Source: Capsulimonas sp039928515 (GTDB lineage: Bacteria; Armatimonadota; Armatimonadia; Armatimonadales; Capsulimonadaceae). Taken from it: a stretch of 64,000 bases of DNA. The position numbers were made by a program, and so were the translations under genes. The stretch lies in NCBI RefSeq assembly GCF_039928515.1, contig NZ_JBDSSZ010000112.1; one strand, 5' to 3'. Of this stretch, positions 38,957 through 46,244 are shown in pieces; the stretch's first letter is position 1; every line of letters starts with the position of its first letter. The notes below the pieces were generated by a model. It saw nothing but the letters and a program-made list of their open reading frames with translations, made no database searches and was not told the DNA's origin.

Positions 38957-38970
38957 GATGAAGTCCTTTC

Positions 38971-38997
38971 GGGGAGGAGGGTTTCTCCCCCCTCCCC
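38971..38997 (-). other. GC-rich hairpin directly before a ribosome site
   Basis: Arms 38971-38981 and 38987-38997 pair at ten of eleven positions around TTTCT. On the minus strand it is followed within three bases by AAAGGA of gene 38747-38956. The same hairpin-then-ribosome-site layout occurs at 38410 and 15263. Confidence 0.5.
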
Positions 38998-39005
38998 TTT
39001 CTCAC

Positions 39006-39245
39006 CTAGTAGCGAGTATCTCGTAGATCGTGAGCGTCCCACTCCTGCTCGGCGGCGACTTTCGCCTTGCGATCCGCCTCTTCGCCGCAAACCGTGCAAT
39101 GCTCGTCGGCGTCGATGGCGCTGCTACAGAAGGAGCAGATCACAAATTCGCCGGTGATGAGCATTTTCAGAACGAGCGTCTGGTTGATGATGTCCTCACC
39201 CTCCATGTTCTCATTCACCCACCGCAGTGCTTCTTCATAGGGCAT
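39006..39245 (-). CDS. zinc-ribbon protein, 79 aa
   Basis: ATG 39245 has GGAG about 10 nt upstream. Begins MPYEEALRWVNENMEGEDII; 'FVICSFCSSAIDADEHCTVC' is a four-Cys zinc ribbon (C-x2-C-x9-C-x2-C), residues about 32-51. First gene downstream of the leftward member of a divergent promoter pair. The frame also continues through the promoter to 39374, which is not likely to be used. Confidence 0.65.
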   Translation of the reverse strand: MPYEEALRWVNENMEGEDIINQTLVLKMLITGEFVICSFCSSAIDADEHCTVCGEEADRKAKVAAEQEWDAHDLRDTRY

Positions 39246-39295
39246 TACTTTCGGTCTCCTTTCGATTGTGTAGGGCTGCTCTGGAAAGTTCCCTC

Positions 39296-39320
39296 TCACA
39301 CTTTTATTATTGCATATACA
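39296..39320 (-). promoter_or_regulatory. leftward promoter, copy 1 of a 25-bp inverted duplication
   Basis: Minus strand: -35 TTGACT (39329-39334), 17-bp spacer, -10 AATAAT (39306-39311). Positions 39296-39320 are repeated exactly, in opposite orientation, at 39548-39572. The shared block includes the -10 box, an operator-like TGTATATGCA and GTGTGA just below the start site. A second palindrome TGTATATACA lies upstream (39343-39352). Confidence 0.75.
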
Positions 39321-39547
39321 AAAATAAAAGTCAATACTTATTGTGTATATACAAGAATATTTTCCCTCGACCAATATGATTTATCGGAGGCGCGGGTACA
39401 ATGGCGGTACGGTCCTTTCGACCCAGCATGTAGGCGCCTGCTCTGGAAAAAGTTGCGCCTGCATGCGTCTCCCATAACCCTCCCCGCTTTACCAACAATT
39501 TATTGATCGATTAATAATACGCCTGAAGCGCCCTTGTATTTAATTTA

Positions 39548-39572
39548 TGTATATGCAATAATAAAAGTGTGA
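39548..39572 (+). promoter_or_regulatory. rightward promoter, copy 2 of the 25-bp inverted duplication
   Basis: Plus strand: -35 TTGTAT (39534-39539), 17-bp spacer, -10 AATAAT (39557-39562). TGTATATGCA (39548-39557) sits in the spacer as in copy 1. GTG 39569 follows the -10 box by 6 bp, so a transcript from here would be leaderless if that GTG is used. Confidence 0.75.
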
Positions 39573-39901
39573 AGAAATCAACAAAGAAGCATCCTGAGGA
39601 AACGCGAGGGGCGAAGGTGAAAGACCCAGAGCACACGAAGATTGCGCGCGGTCTGCGCCTCTACGGCCGGCATAATGAGATTTGGGAGAAGGCGGCGGCG
39701 GTGGCCGGGATGGAAAAGACGGCGTGGTTTGAGCGGGTGCTGGAGAACTATGAGGAAGGCGTCGCAGCATTCCCCCCGCCCTCCGAGAGCTTGCCCGAGC
39801 CTGAGGGGACGGTGGCTCTTTGCCCAGTGTGCGGAATCAGAAAGCGACATCGGAGTCGCAAGAACGGTATCTGCAACCGTTGTGCGCAGTCCATGAACTG
39901 A
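39569..39901 (+). CDS. possible RHH-type regulator with zinc ribbon, 110 aa
   Basis: Start is GTG 39569 (leaderless) or GTG 39617, which has GAGGGG 5 nt upstream and gives 94 residues. 'RGLRLYGRHNEIWEKAAAVA' then 'EKTAWFERVLENYEEG' has the strand-helix-helix spacing of a ribbon-helix-helix protein. The C-terminus 'ALCPVCGIRKRHR' and 'CNRCAQSMN' form a zinc ribbon. It could be the regulator of the duplicated operators in front of it. Confidence 0.6.
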   Translation: MKKSTKKHPEETRGAKVKDPEHTKIARGLRLYGRHNEIWEKAAAVAGMEKTAWFERVLENYEEGVAAFPPPSESLPEPEGTVALCPVCGIRKRHRSRKNGICNRCAQSMN

Positions 39902-39911
39902 GAGGTTTTCT

Positions 39912-40127
39912 ATGGCGCAGCTGACGCGCTATTGCAATGTGTGTGACGGCCGGAACGAAATCGAGTGCGCAGCGCCTCATCCCGAGATGGCGGTGATCTG
40001 CCAGCACTGCGGACGCGGACGCATCCTCTGGTGCTGGACGATCGGCCCTCAGAAGGCGTCGGAGCCTGAGATCGGGCGCAATGCCAGCGAGGAATATGAG
40101 ACGGTCTATTTCGGCCCGCTGGATTAA
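39912..40127 (+). CDS. zinc-ribbon protein, 71 aa
   Basis: ATG 39912 behind GAGAGG. 'RYCNVCDGRNEIECAAP' and 'ICQHCGRGRILWCW' provide a C-x2-C ... C-x2-C ribbon. Starts 10 bp after the previous stop, same operon. Acidic C-terminus. Function unknown. Confidence 0.65.
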   Translation: MAQLTRYCNVCDGRNEIECAAPHPEMAVICQHCGRGRILWCWTIGPQKASEPEIGRNASEEYETVYFGPLD

Positions 40128-40175
40128 AACTCCAGCTTTTGGATATCAGGTTTCAGCGTGAACACTGGCTAGAGG

Positions 40176-40523
40176 TTAGAATCTGTCAGCTTTTAATGCG
40201 TGACTGAGCCTCGCCTCAGTCGCTTCTCTTACTCCTGGTTTGAGCATTCCTTCTTCATCGTATATTTTGATAACGCGAAGATATTCTCTGAGTTCTGTTG
40301 CACTGGCGCCAGCTGGTGCTGAAAAAGTCAGCAGGAAATTCCCAAGGTTCGAGTAAAATTTTCTGCCTGAGGAGTCTACAGGCGGAGCCTGTCCGTAAAG
40401 CTCTAGCACTTGGAGAACCGTCTCGACGCTCGACAGTTTTTTCTGAAAATTGCTCCATGCCCTCTGTGTTGCAGCCTCTTGTTCGGCGTTTTTCTCCGCG
40501 ACTGTCTTACGAGCTCGTCTCAT
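40176..40523 (-). CDS. hypothetical helical protein, 115 aa
   Basis: Begins MRRARKTVAEKNAEQEAATQ, a charged coiled coil for about 40 residues, followed by a small domain. No recognised motif. It overlaps the 3' end of the Xis-like gene by 17 bp, so both are on one leftward transcript starting at 40755. More AT-rich than neighbours. Confidence 0.6.
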   Translation of the reverse strand: MRRARKTVAEKNAEQEAATQRAWSNFQKKLSSVETVLQVLELYGQAPPVDSSGRKFYSNLGNFLLTFSAPAGASATELREYLRVIKIYDEEGMLKPGVREATEARLSHALKADRF

Positions 40524-40755
40524 TCTTTATCTCCTTCTTCGGTGTCCCACGCGTCACAACCGCCCGCTTCACTCCTCCATAGCTCGCCGGCTGCCAGGCG
40601 TCCAGGTCCGCCTGGAGGAACGCCATAGCCCCGGCCGCATAGACAGCCCTCAGCCGGTTCTCCTTCACCGCCTTATAGATCGTCGCCTTGGACACCTGTT
40701 TGATCTCAGCCGCCCGCGCTGGCGTGATCAGCTGCTCTAAATCCTTCTCATCCAT
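40507..40755 (-). CDS. excisionase/MerR-type HTH protein with leaderless promoter, 82 aa
   Basis: ATG 40755 gives MDEKDLEQLITPARAAEIKQ, then 'VSKATIYKAVKENRLRAVYA' and 'FLQADLDAWQP': the helix-turn-helix and wing of an excisionase-type (HTH_17) protein. The ATG is 5 bp below a TACAAT -10 box, so the mRNA starts at or next to the start codon. It lies divergent to the gene at 40919, and the two promoters share an inverted repeat. It may be the element's Xis or a local repressor. Confidence 0.75.
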   Translation of the reverse strand: MDEKDLEQLITPARAAEIKQVSKATIYKAVKENRLRAVYAAGAMAFLQADLDAWQPASYGGVKRAVVTRGTPKKEIKNETSS

Positions 40756-40760
40756 GCCGA

Positions 40761-40789
40761 ATTGTAGCACGCTTATAAAATAAAGTCAA
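40761..40789 (-). promoter_or_regulatory. leaderless promoter of the Xis-like gene
   Basis: Minus strand: -35 TTGACT (40784-40789), 17-bp spacer, -10 TACAAT (40761-40766). Only TCGGC separates the -10 box from ATG 40755, so initiation would be at the A of the start codon. Confidence 0.75.
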
Positions 40790-40795
40790 TTAATT

Positions 40796-40836
40796 TCTAC
40801 TTTACCATTGACTACTAAAGTAGAATGTAGTATACT
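40796..40836 (+). promoter_or_regulatory. rightward promoter with operator inverted repeat
   Basis: Plus strand: -35 TTGACT (40808-40813), 17-bp spacer, -10 TATACT (40831-40836). The inverted repeat TCTACTTTA (40796-40804) / TAAAGTAGA (40816-40824) brackets the -35 box. Its position between the two divergent promoters suggests autoregulation by the Xis-like protein. Confidence 0.75.
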
Positions 40837-40918
40837 TAATACATCAGACAAACGAATTGCCCCTCCGGATGCTCTAACATCCTCGGGGGCGGCGCCGATC
40901 AGAAGGACCCTGACCCGC

Positions 40919-41269
40919 ATGAAAAATTTTACCACAATTCCAGACGCTTACGATGTTCTCGCCGCCGACCGCGCCGCCGTGCTCTCCTCGATGGCGGTTC
41001 CGATGGAGCAGTACCCGATGCCGACCGTGACCGAGGTGGTTCGCACTTACACGATGGAGCCCTACGAGTGGCGGACGTTCCAGAGCGGCGGCTACGCTCC
41101 TCTCGCCGAGTCGATCGTGGTGACGCACCCGGCCGATCCGACTAGCCGCTTCGTGGTGATGCACGATCTGCTCTCCGGCGAGTGGACGGTGCAGTGTCCG
41201 AGCAAGCGCAGCCATCATGGCGTGGTCATCATTGATGCCGTGATCCGGTCCAAAGAGATGGCGAACTAA
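40919..41269 (+). CDS. hypothetical protein, 116 aa
   Basis: ATG 40919 is preferred (AAGGA about 11 nt upstream); the open frame upstream overlaps the promoter. Begins MKNFTTIPDAYDVLAADRAA; contains 'LAESIVVTHPADPTSRFVVM' beta segments. Soluble, no known family. Preceded by a leader of about 75 nt that includes a short GC-rich stem. Confidence 0.6.
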   Translation: MKNFTTIPDAYDVLAADRAAVLSSMAVPMEQYPMPTVTEVVRTYTMEPYEWRTFQSGGYAPLAESIVVTHPADPTSRFVVMHDLLSGEWTVQCPSKRSHHGVVIIDAVIRSKEMAN

Positions 41270-41279
41270 GGAGATCAAG

Positions 41280-41504
41280 ATGTCACTCATTTGGAATGTC
41301 TTCGTCTATAGCGTCTGCGCGGTCATTATCGCGTTCGCCGTGTGCTTTGTGGTTGCGATCCTCAAGGAGATCCTGATCGAGCAAATCCTATTCCCTCGGC
41401 CGATCGCGGCGACTGGGGCGCGTAAACAGGCGGCCCGGTCCAAGCAGCTGGCGGCCGGGCACGATCCGTATGATCTGCGGGACCTGGACAAGTACGATCA
41501 ATAA
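41280..41504 (+). CDS. single-span membrane protein, 74 aa
   Basis: ATG 41280 has AAGGAG upstream. Residues 5-35 ('VFVYSVCAVIIAFAVCFVVA') form one membrane helix with a short N-terminus; the rest is basic and polar, so the C-terminus is probably cytoplasmic. Same operon as its neighbours. Function unknown. Confidence 0.65.
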   Translation: MSLIWNVFVYSVCAVIIAFAVCFVVAILKEILIEQILFPRPIAATGARKQAARSKQLAAGHDPYDLRDLDKYDQ

Positions 41505-41577
41505 TCGTCTTTTCGTTGTGTGCGATAGATAGCAACTATACCAATTGAATTTATTGAAATAACCAGGAGATTTGACG

Positions 41578-42552
41578 ATGTGTAATGAGGAAGCTATGAA
41601 TCTAACAGGGATGACGGTCACCGAGGAGCAGACGACGCCGTCGCGGCCAGGCAAAAAGCCGCGCGCCGTCTGGGTCGTGCGCGGCGCCATGGCCGCGCGG
41701 GAGCTGATGCTGAAGGGGCTAGGCGGGCGAAAATACAACGGCGCCTGGAGCTTCTGGGAAGATCCGACCGACGCCATCGCCGAGGCTTTGGAGATCGAAG
41801 ATGGGCGCGAGGACGCCGCAGAGGTTGGCTACGGCGACGTTTACGAGCAGCAGCAGGAAGAGCTTCGGCAGCGGCGCTTGAACCGCGCCGAGCGCCTGGA
41901 GGGCTGGGCCGAGAGCCGAACGCGCCAGTCCGACGCCCATTACCGCACAGTTCGACGAATCGGCGATATGATCCCCTTCGGTCAGCCGATCCTGGTCGGC
42001 CACCATTCCGAGGAACGCGCGCGCCGCGACGCCGCCCGGATGGACAGCAATATGCGCCGGTCCGTCGAGAGTTCCAACATGGCCGCCGACCATTCGGAGA
42101 AAGCCGCGAACCTTCGCCGCCTGGCCGAGGATGCGCCCAAATCGCCGACCTACATCAACAATCGAATTGAGGAAGCGCGAACCGAAATCGGGAAACTGGA
42201 GCGCGCCCTGCAGGGCAAAAGTTACGTCCACAGCGAGCCCAGGCAAATCAGCGACAAGGCGTGTCAGCACTACAGCGCGCTCCTGGCCGAGCAGCGTGGG
42301 AAGCTGGAGTACTGGCAAAAGCAGTTGGCGGCCGTCGGCGGTGATCAGTACAGCCGGGAGAACGTGAAACCCGGCGACAGCGTGAAGATTCGCGGCTCCT
42401 GGGAGAAGATCGTGCGCGCCAACGCGAAAACCGTCAGCGTCGAGACGGGCTACAGCTGGACGATGAAGTACTTCTATGCCGAGATCCAGGATCACAAGCA
42501 GGCGGAGCTGCAAACAGCGGCGCCTGCGGCTAAGGAAGGGAGCGCACAGTGA
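41578..42552 (+). CDS. DUF3560 domain protein, 324 aa
   Basis: ATG 41578 behind GGAG (8-nt spacer). Residues about 90-175 ('LNRAERLEGWAESRTRQSDA', 'IGDMIPFGQPILVGHHSEER', 'RRDAARMDSNMRRSVESSN') match DUF3560, a domain of plasmid and phage proteins of unknown role, often next to antirestriction or methylase genes. The C-terminal 'PGDSVKIRGSWEKIVRANAK' is a small KOW/SH3-like beta motif. Coupled to the PP-loop gene (TGATG). Confidence 0.75.
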   Translation: MCNEEAMNLTGMTVTEEQTTPSRPGKKPRAVWVVRGAMAARELMLKGLGGRKYNGAWSFWEDPTDAIAEALEIEDGREDAAEVGYGDVYEQQQEELRQRRLNRAERLEGWAESRTRQSDAHYRTVRRIGDMIPFGQPILVGHHSEERARRDAARMDSNMRRSVESSNMAADHSEKAANLRRLAEDAPKSPTYINNRIEEARTEIGKLERALQGKSYVHSEPRQISDKACQHYSALLAEQRGKLEYWQKQLAAVGGDQYSRENVKPGDSVKIRGSWEKIVRANAKTVSVETGYSWTMKYFYAEIQDHKQAELQTAAPAAKEGSAQ

Positions 42553-43661
42553 TGCAAATCGCACCCCTTAGGGCGGCCACCGCGCCGCCCATTTCCGTGG
42601 ATCCGGAAGTCCGCGAGCTGCTTGGGCTTAATGCCCCGGTGGCAATGGGAATTTCGGGAGGGAAGGACAGTGCAGCCGTTGCCTTCGCCACCTGCGACTA
42701 CCTGGACAACATCGGGCACACCGGGCCACGGCTGCTCATTCATTCCGACCTTGGCGCGGTGGAGTGGCGCGACTCCCTACCCGCCTGTGAGCGCCTGGCG
42801 GACCACCTGGGCGTGGAGCTTGCTGTCGTGCGCCGCCCCGCCGGCGGCATGATGGAGCGCTGGGAAAGCCGCTGGAAAGCCAATGTCGACCGGTACGTCA
42901 ATCTCAAATGCGTGAAGATGATCCTGCCCTGGAGCACGCCGTCGATGAGGTTCTGCACATCGGAACTGAAAACCGATGTCATCTGCCGCGAGCTCGTGCG
43001 CCGATTCCCGGGACGGGCGATCCTGTCCGTCTCTGGTATTCGCGCCGAGGAGAGCGCGCGCCGGGCGCTGGCGCCGATCAGCAAGCCGCAGAAGAAGCTG
43101 GAGAATAAGACGCACGGCACGCGCGGCCTGGACTGGCACTCGATCCTCACCTGGAGCAAAGCCGACGTCTTCGCCTACCTGCGCGCCAAAGGCTTTCCTC
43201 TCCACGAGGCGTATACGGCTTACGGCTGCTCTCGGGTCAGCTGTACGTTCTGCATCATGGCGGCGGCCGCCGATCTGCGCGCCGCCGCCACATGCGCCGA
43301 CAACGCCGAGATCTATGGCCGTATGTGCGAACTGGAGATCTCCTCCACATTCTCCTTCCAGGAAGGCGGCTGGCTCTCGGACGTGGCGCCCCACCTGCTG
43401 ACGCGGGACCAGCTGCGGCGCCTGCCGCGCGCGAAGTCGGCGGCGAAACTTCGGGAGAAGGCGGAGTCGATCATTCCTGCCCATCTGCTCTATACCAAGG
43501 GCTGGCCAACGTGCATCCCCACACAGGCGGAAGCCGAGCTGCTCTGCACGGTGCGCCAGACCGTGGCGGCCACGCTGGGAATCGAGGTCCTGTATACCGA
43601 GCCAGCGGGACTGATCGGGCGGTACGAGGAATTACAAGAGACAAAGGACAATCACCGTTAG
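42552..43661 (+). CDS. PAPS-reductase-like PP-loop protein, 369 aa
   Basis: PP-loop 'VAMGISGGKDSAAVAFAT' near residue 30 and 'LLIHSDLGAVEWRDSLPACE' identify the adenine nucleotide alpha-hydrolase fold of PAPS reductases. Cys residues in 'PSMRFCTSELKTDVICREL' and 'YGCSRVSCTFCIMAAA' (C-x3-C-x2-C) could hold a 4Fe-4S cluster, as in DndC. Such phage proteins may feed sulfur into DNA or tRNA modification, or act otherwise; no dnd partners are visible here. ATG 42552 has GGAG 9 nt upstream. Confidence 0.85.
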   Translation: MQIAPLRAATAPPISVDPEVRELLGLNAPVAMGISGGKDSAAVAFATCDYLDNIGHTGPRLLIHSDLGAVEWRDSLPACERLADHLGVELAVVRRPAGGMMERWESRWKANVDRYVNLKCVKMILPWSTPSMRFCTSELKTDVICRELVRRFPGRAILSVSGIRAEESARRALAPISKPQKKLENKTHGTRGLDWHSILTWSKADVFAYLRAKGFPLHEAYTAYGCSRVSCTFCIMAAAADLRAAATCADNAEIYGRMCELEISSTFSFQEGGWLSDVAPHLLTRDQLRRLPRAKSAAKLREKAESIIPAHLLYTKGWPTCIPTQAEAELLCTVRQTVAATLGIEVLYTEPAGLIGRYEELQETKDNHR

Positions 43662-43678
43662 AAAATCAGGAGGGCATT

Positions 43679-43936
43679 ATGTCACAATTAGGAAAAGAGC
43701 TGAACCAGGGATTGAGCAGAGGGGAGCGGAGTGAAGTGAAGAGCGAAAATAAGCGGTGTTCGAATGCTTACTCATATTGGAAGGGTGATCGATCATGCTG
43801 TCTTCCGTCTGAGCATGATGGCCCCTGCGTATTTTTACCAATCGAGGCAATCGAAGCACAGGTGGATTTTGACAGCAGCGCCAAGCAGCCTGCATCCGCA
43901 GACATGCTCCTGGATTTAGAGAGGAAACCCTTGTGA
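43679..43936 (+). CDS. hypothetical Cys/His protein, 85 aa
   Basis: AGGAGGGC lies 3-5 nt before ATG 43679, an ideal ribosome site. Begins MSQLGKELNQGLSRGERSEV; 'CSNAYSYWKGDRSCCLPSEH' and 'DGPCVFLP' provide C, CC, H and C residues that could bind a metal, a pattern seen in small phage and actinobacterial proteins ('C-x-L-x-x-x-H-x-G-x-C'). Function unknown. Confidence 0.7.
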   Translation: MSQLGKELNQGLSRGERSEVKSENKRCSNAYSYWKGDRSCCLPSEHDGPCVFLPIEAIEAQVDFDSSAKQPASADMLLDLERKPL

Positions 43937-43982
43937 GTTGACGCAAGGTAAAATGATTCCCAGTTGATAAGTAGGAGGCGAG

Positions 43983-44246
43983 ATGTCGCAGCAAGCAGTG
44001 GAATTTGCAGTCGGTGAGGTGGCGGTGACGCCCTCGGGCTTGCAACTGGAGGTCGTAGAGATACACGACTACACGGAGAAAGGGCAATTCTTGGCGATCA
44101 GGCCCTTGCCCGGGCAGCGAATGGAGAAACAGCTCTACAGCTGGTGCCCCGCCTACGACTACCGTAAGCTTGCGGTCGGGGAAAAGGTGAAGAAGGCGCC
44201 CAGGCAATCGGAATACGGCGATCCTCCTCCCGATTTCCTGAGCTAA
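43983..44246 (+). CDS. hypothetical beta-rich protein, 87 aa
   Basis: AGGAGG precedes ATG 43983. Begins MSQQAVEFAVGEVAVTPSGL; 'FAVGEVAVTPSGLQLEVVEI' looks like a small beta-barrel. Last gene of the rightward operon; it ends 20 bp before a strong terminator shared with the convergent late operon. Confidence 0.65.
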   Translation: MSQQAVEFAVGEVAVTPSGLQLEVVEIHDYTEKGQFLAIRPLPGQRMEKQLYSWCPAYDYRKLAVGEKVKKAPRQSEYGDPPPDFLS

Positions 44247-44266
44247 CCCCCTCCCGAATCAGAAAA

Positions 44267-44298
44267 CGCCCCTTCTCCCAGTTTTGGGAGAAGGGGCG
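44267..44298. terminator. bidirectional terminator between the rightward operon and the late operon
   Basis: Arms CGCCCCTTCTCCCA (44267-44280) and its exact complement (44285-44298), 4-nt loop. On the minus strand it is followed by TTTTCTGATT, so it is a classical end for the leftward late transcript; on the plus strand the tail is weaker. Confidence 0.85.
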
Positions 44299-44317
44299 CT
44301 GCTGTCTTAGAGCGGGA

Positions 44318-46147
44318 TTAGAATCCGAAGGCCGCCTTCAGCATCGATTTGAACTCGGCGTCCGCGATAGCCTTGATCTGTGCTTTCTGGTCCTCGGTGA
44401 ACGCGGCCGCGCTGGCTGAGCCTGTTGATGTGTTCGTTCCCGTCTGCGTCGAGCCTGTCGCCGCTGCTGGAGCGCTCACATCCTTGCCAGCAATCCATGT
44501 ACTGTAATAGCCCAGGATCTTCGCGCCGGTATCGGTCGGCGTGAAGCTCGCGCCATCGACCGATTTCACCAGGCCGATGCTGTCCTCAACGCCCTGGATC
44601 GTCCACGCCCACGCCATTACGCCCCTCAGATTCGGGATCGTCTGAAGCGCTTGGTGGAAGGCGGGATCCGCACTGTTGTACTCCTCCAGCAGGACAGGAA
44701 TCCCCCGCCCCGCCTTCGCCGCAAGCTCCGAGGCCGGCAGATATGCATGCCACCCGTAGAAATCGACGCCTGCGATCGGATCCGCGCTGGCGCCGGTCAT
44801 GTCTTTGGAATAGCCTTCGCCGTCCACGACCACGAGCATATCCGGATCGATCGCCTTGACGGCGTCAACGATCGGCGCAGCGTCCGCCTTCCACGCGGCC
44901 CAGCTCGCGTACATATGCGGCTCATTGAGCACGTTCAGGATGACCGGCGCGCCCTTGTAGGTCGCAGCCAGCATCGTGTCGAGCGTTTTCAAGGCGCTGA
45001 CGCCGCCCGCCGGCATATCCTGCGCGCCGATCACCGGTACGACGCCGGCGGCGAGCATGTTCTGGACGTCCTGGTCCACGCGGTGCTGGTAGAGCGGCAG
45101 GGACAGGTATTTGTCGGCGTCGAAGCTGAAGCGCTGGACCGTCATTCCCGAGGCCTTCAGCAGTTTGAAGTACCCCACGGTGTCATTGGCCGCGACGCCC
45201 TTGGAAGCGATCGCGTTGCCGAAGTTTCCGCCCAGCCAGAAGCTGCGCGACGGGAGCGGAGTCAGCGCCGCCGCCCGTGAGGGATACGTGGCCGGATTGG
45301 CCTTGACAACCCAGGAGCCGCCGCCGATCTCGAAGTCGGCTCCTGGATAGAGCCAGGCGCCGAGCTGCGTCCAGCCCGTATTGAAGACGCCGCCTTGCAA
45401 GTTGTAGATTCCCCCAGCCGCCGGCGGCGAGAATTTGAACTCGCCTTTGCACTGAAGGATATTGTCTCCCGCTTCGCTAACCGGCGTGAGATAGAGCTTT
45501 CCCGCGACCGGCGTTGTCGTGATAGGCTTATTGACGTAGAGCTGCTGGAAGCCGCCCGTCCCCTTCGCCATGGCCCAGACATCCTGCGCGCCCGCCACCG
45601 GCTCGCGCACGGTGAACGGGACGTGAAGCATCTTGTCGGAGCCAACGACGGGAGCGCCCAGCGTCATGTACGGCGCGGTGACGCGCACGTGATCCGTGGC
45701 GATCATCAGCGCGAGATCGTCGATATGGAAGTCGATCGCGCCTTTCCCGCTGTAGTTCGTCCCTGCTGGAAAAAGCGTTCCCTTGCCGCCGGCGTAGTGG
45801 CCCACCGGCAAAACGGCGGAAACGGTAAACTTGTTGACGGATCCGTCGGGATAGATCGCCGCGATGAAGCTGGGCCCAGGATTGACGGTGACGTATTTCC
45901 CGCTGTCTAAATTGAGCAGAAACAGCTGGAGGTTGTAGTTGCCGCCGGCGCTGCCGGGCGCCGTGTCGAGCTCCACCGAAATGGAGGCTGTGGCGAAGTC
46001 GGCGGCCGCGCTCACACTGGTTTTGCTGAAGGTTTGTGCGTTCACGCCCGCCGGGGCAAGCAACACGCATGCGCCGGCGATCAGCGCGGCGGCTGACGCC
46101 AGGAAACGGCCGCTGGTCCGGCGGACGGTTTGAGATACTCGTTGCAT
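44318..46147 (-). CDS. secreted GH5-like glycoside hydrolase, 609 aa
   Basis: ATG 46147 starts a signal peptide (basic start, 'FLASAAALIAGACVLLAPAG', cleavage near 'VNAQT'). Residues about 35-290 are beta-rich; residues about 300-570 are a TIM barrel with 'VILNVLNEPHMYASWAAW' (acid/base Glu after Asn) and 'RGIPVLLEEYNSADPAFH' (nucleophile Glu), the clan A pattern. The C-terminus is a Ser/Thr linker and a short helix. An exported sugar hydrolase as the last late gene is unusual for a phage; it may degrade host capsule or be a host gene picked up by the element. Confidence 0.75.
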   Translation of the reverse strand: MQRVSQTVRRTSGRFLASAAALIAGACVLLAPAGVNAQTFSKTSVSAAADFATASISVELDTAPGSAGGNYNLQLFLLNLDSGKYVTVNPGPSFIAAIYPDGSVNKFTVSAVLPVGHYAGGKGTLFPAGTNYSGKGAIDFHIDDLALMIATDHVRVTAPYMTLGAPVVGSDKMLHVPFTVREPVAGAQDVWAMAKGTGGFQQLYVNKPITTTPVAGKLYLTPVSEAGDNILQCKGEFKFSPPAAGGIYNLQGGVFNTGWTQLGAWLYPGADFEIGGGSWVVKANPATYPSRAAALTPLPSRSFWLGGNFGNAIASKGVAANDTVGYFKLLKASGMTVQRFSFDADKYLSLPLYQHRVDQDVQNMLAAGVVPVIGAQDMPAGGVSALKTLDTMLAATYKGAPVILNVLNEPHMYASWAAWKADAAPIVDAVKAIDPDMLVVVDGEGYSKDMTGASADPIAGVDFYGWHAYLPASELAAKAGRGIPVLLEEYNSADPAFHQALQTIPNLRGVMAWAWTIQGVEDSIGLVKSVDGASFTPTDTGAKILGYYSTWIAGKDVSAPAAATGSTQTGTNTSTGSASAAAFTEDQKAQIKAIADAEFKSMLKAAFGF

Positions 46148-46244
46148 TTGCGGAAGTGCTTTCTGTGGGAATGGGCTTCGGTCCTTCAGAACCGAAACCG
46201 AATGAGTAGGCGGATTTTGAACGGGCGAAGTTATTGAATGGTTT

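Noticed and set aside
42552..43661. Calling the PP-loop protein DndC
   Set aside because: No dndB, dndD or dndE nearby, and similar stand-alone phage PAPS-reductase-like proteins are common.
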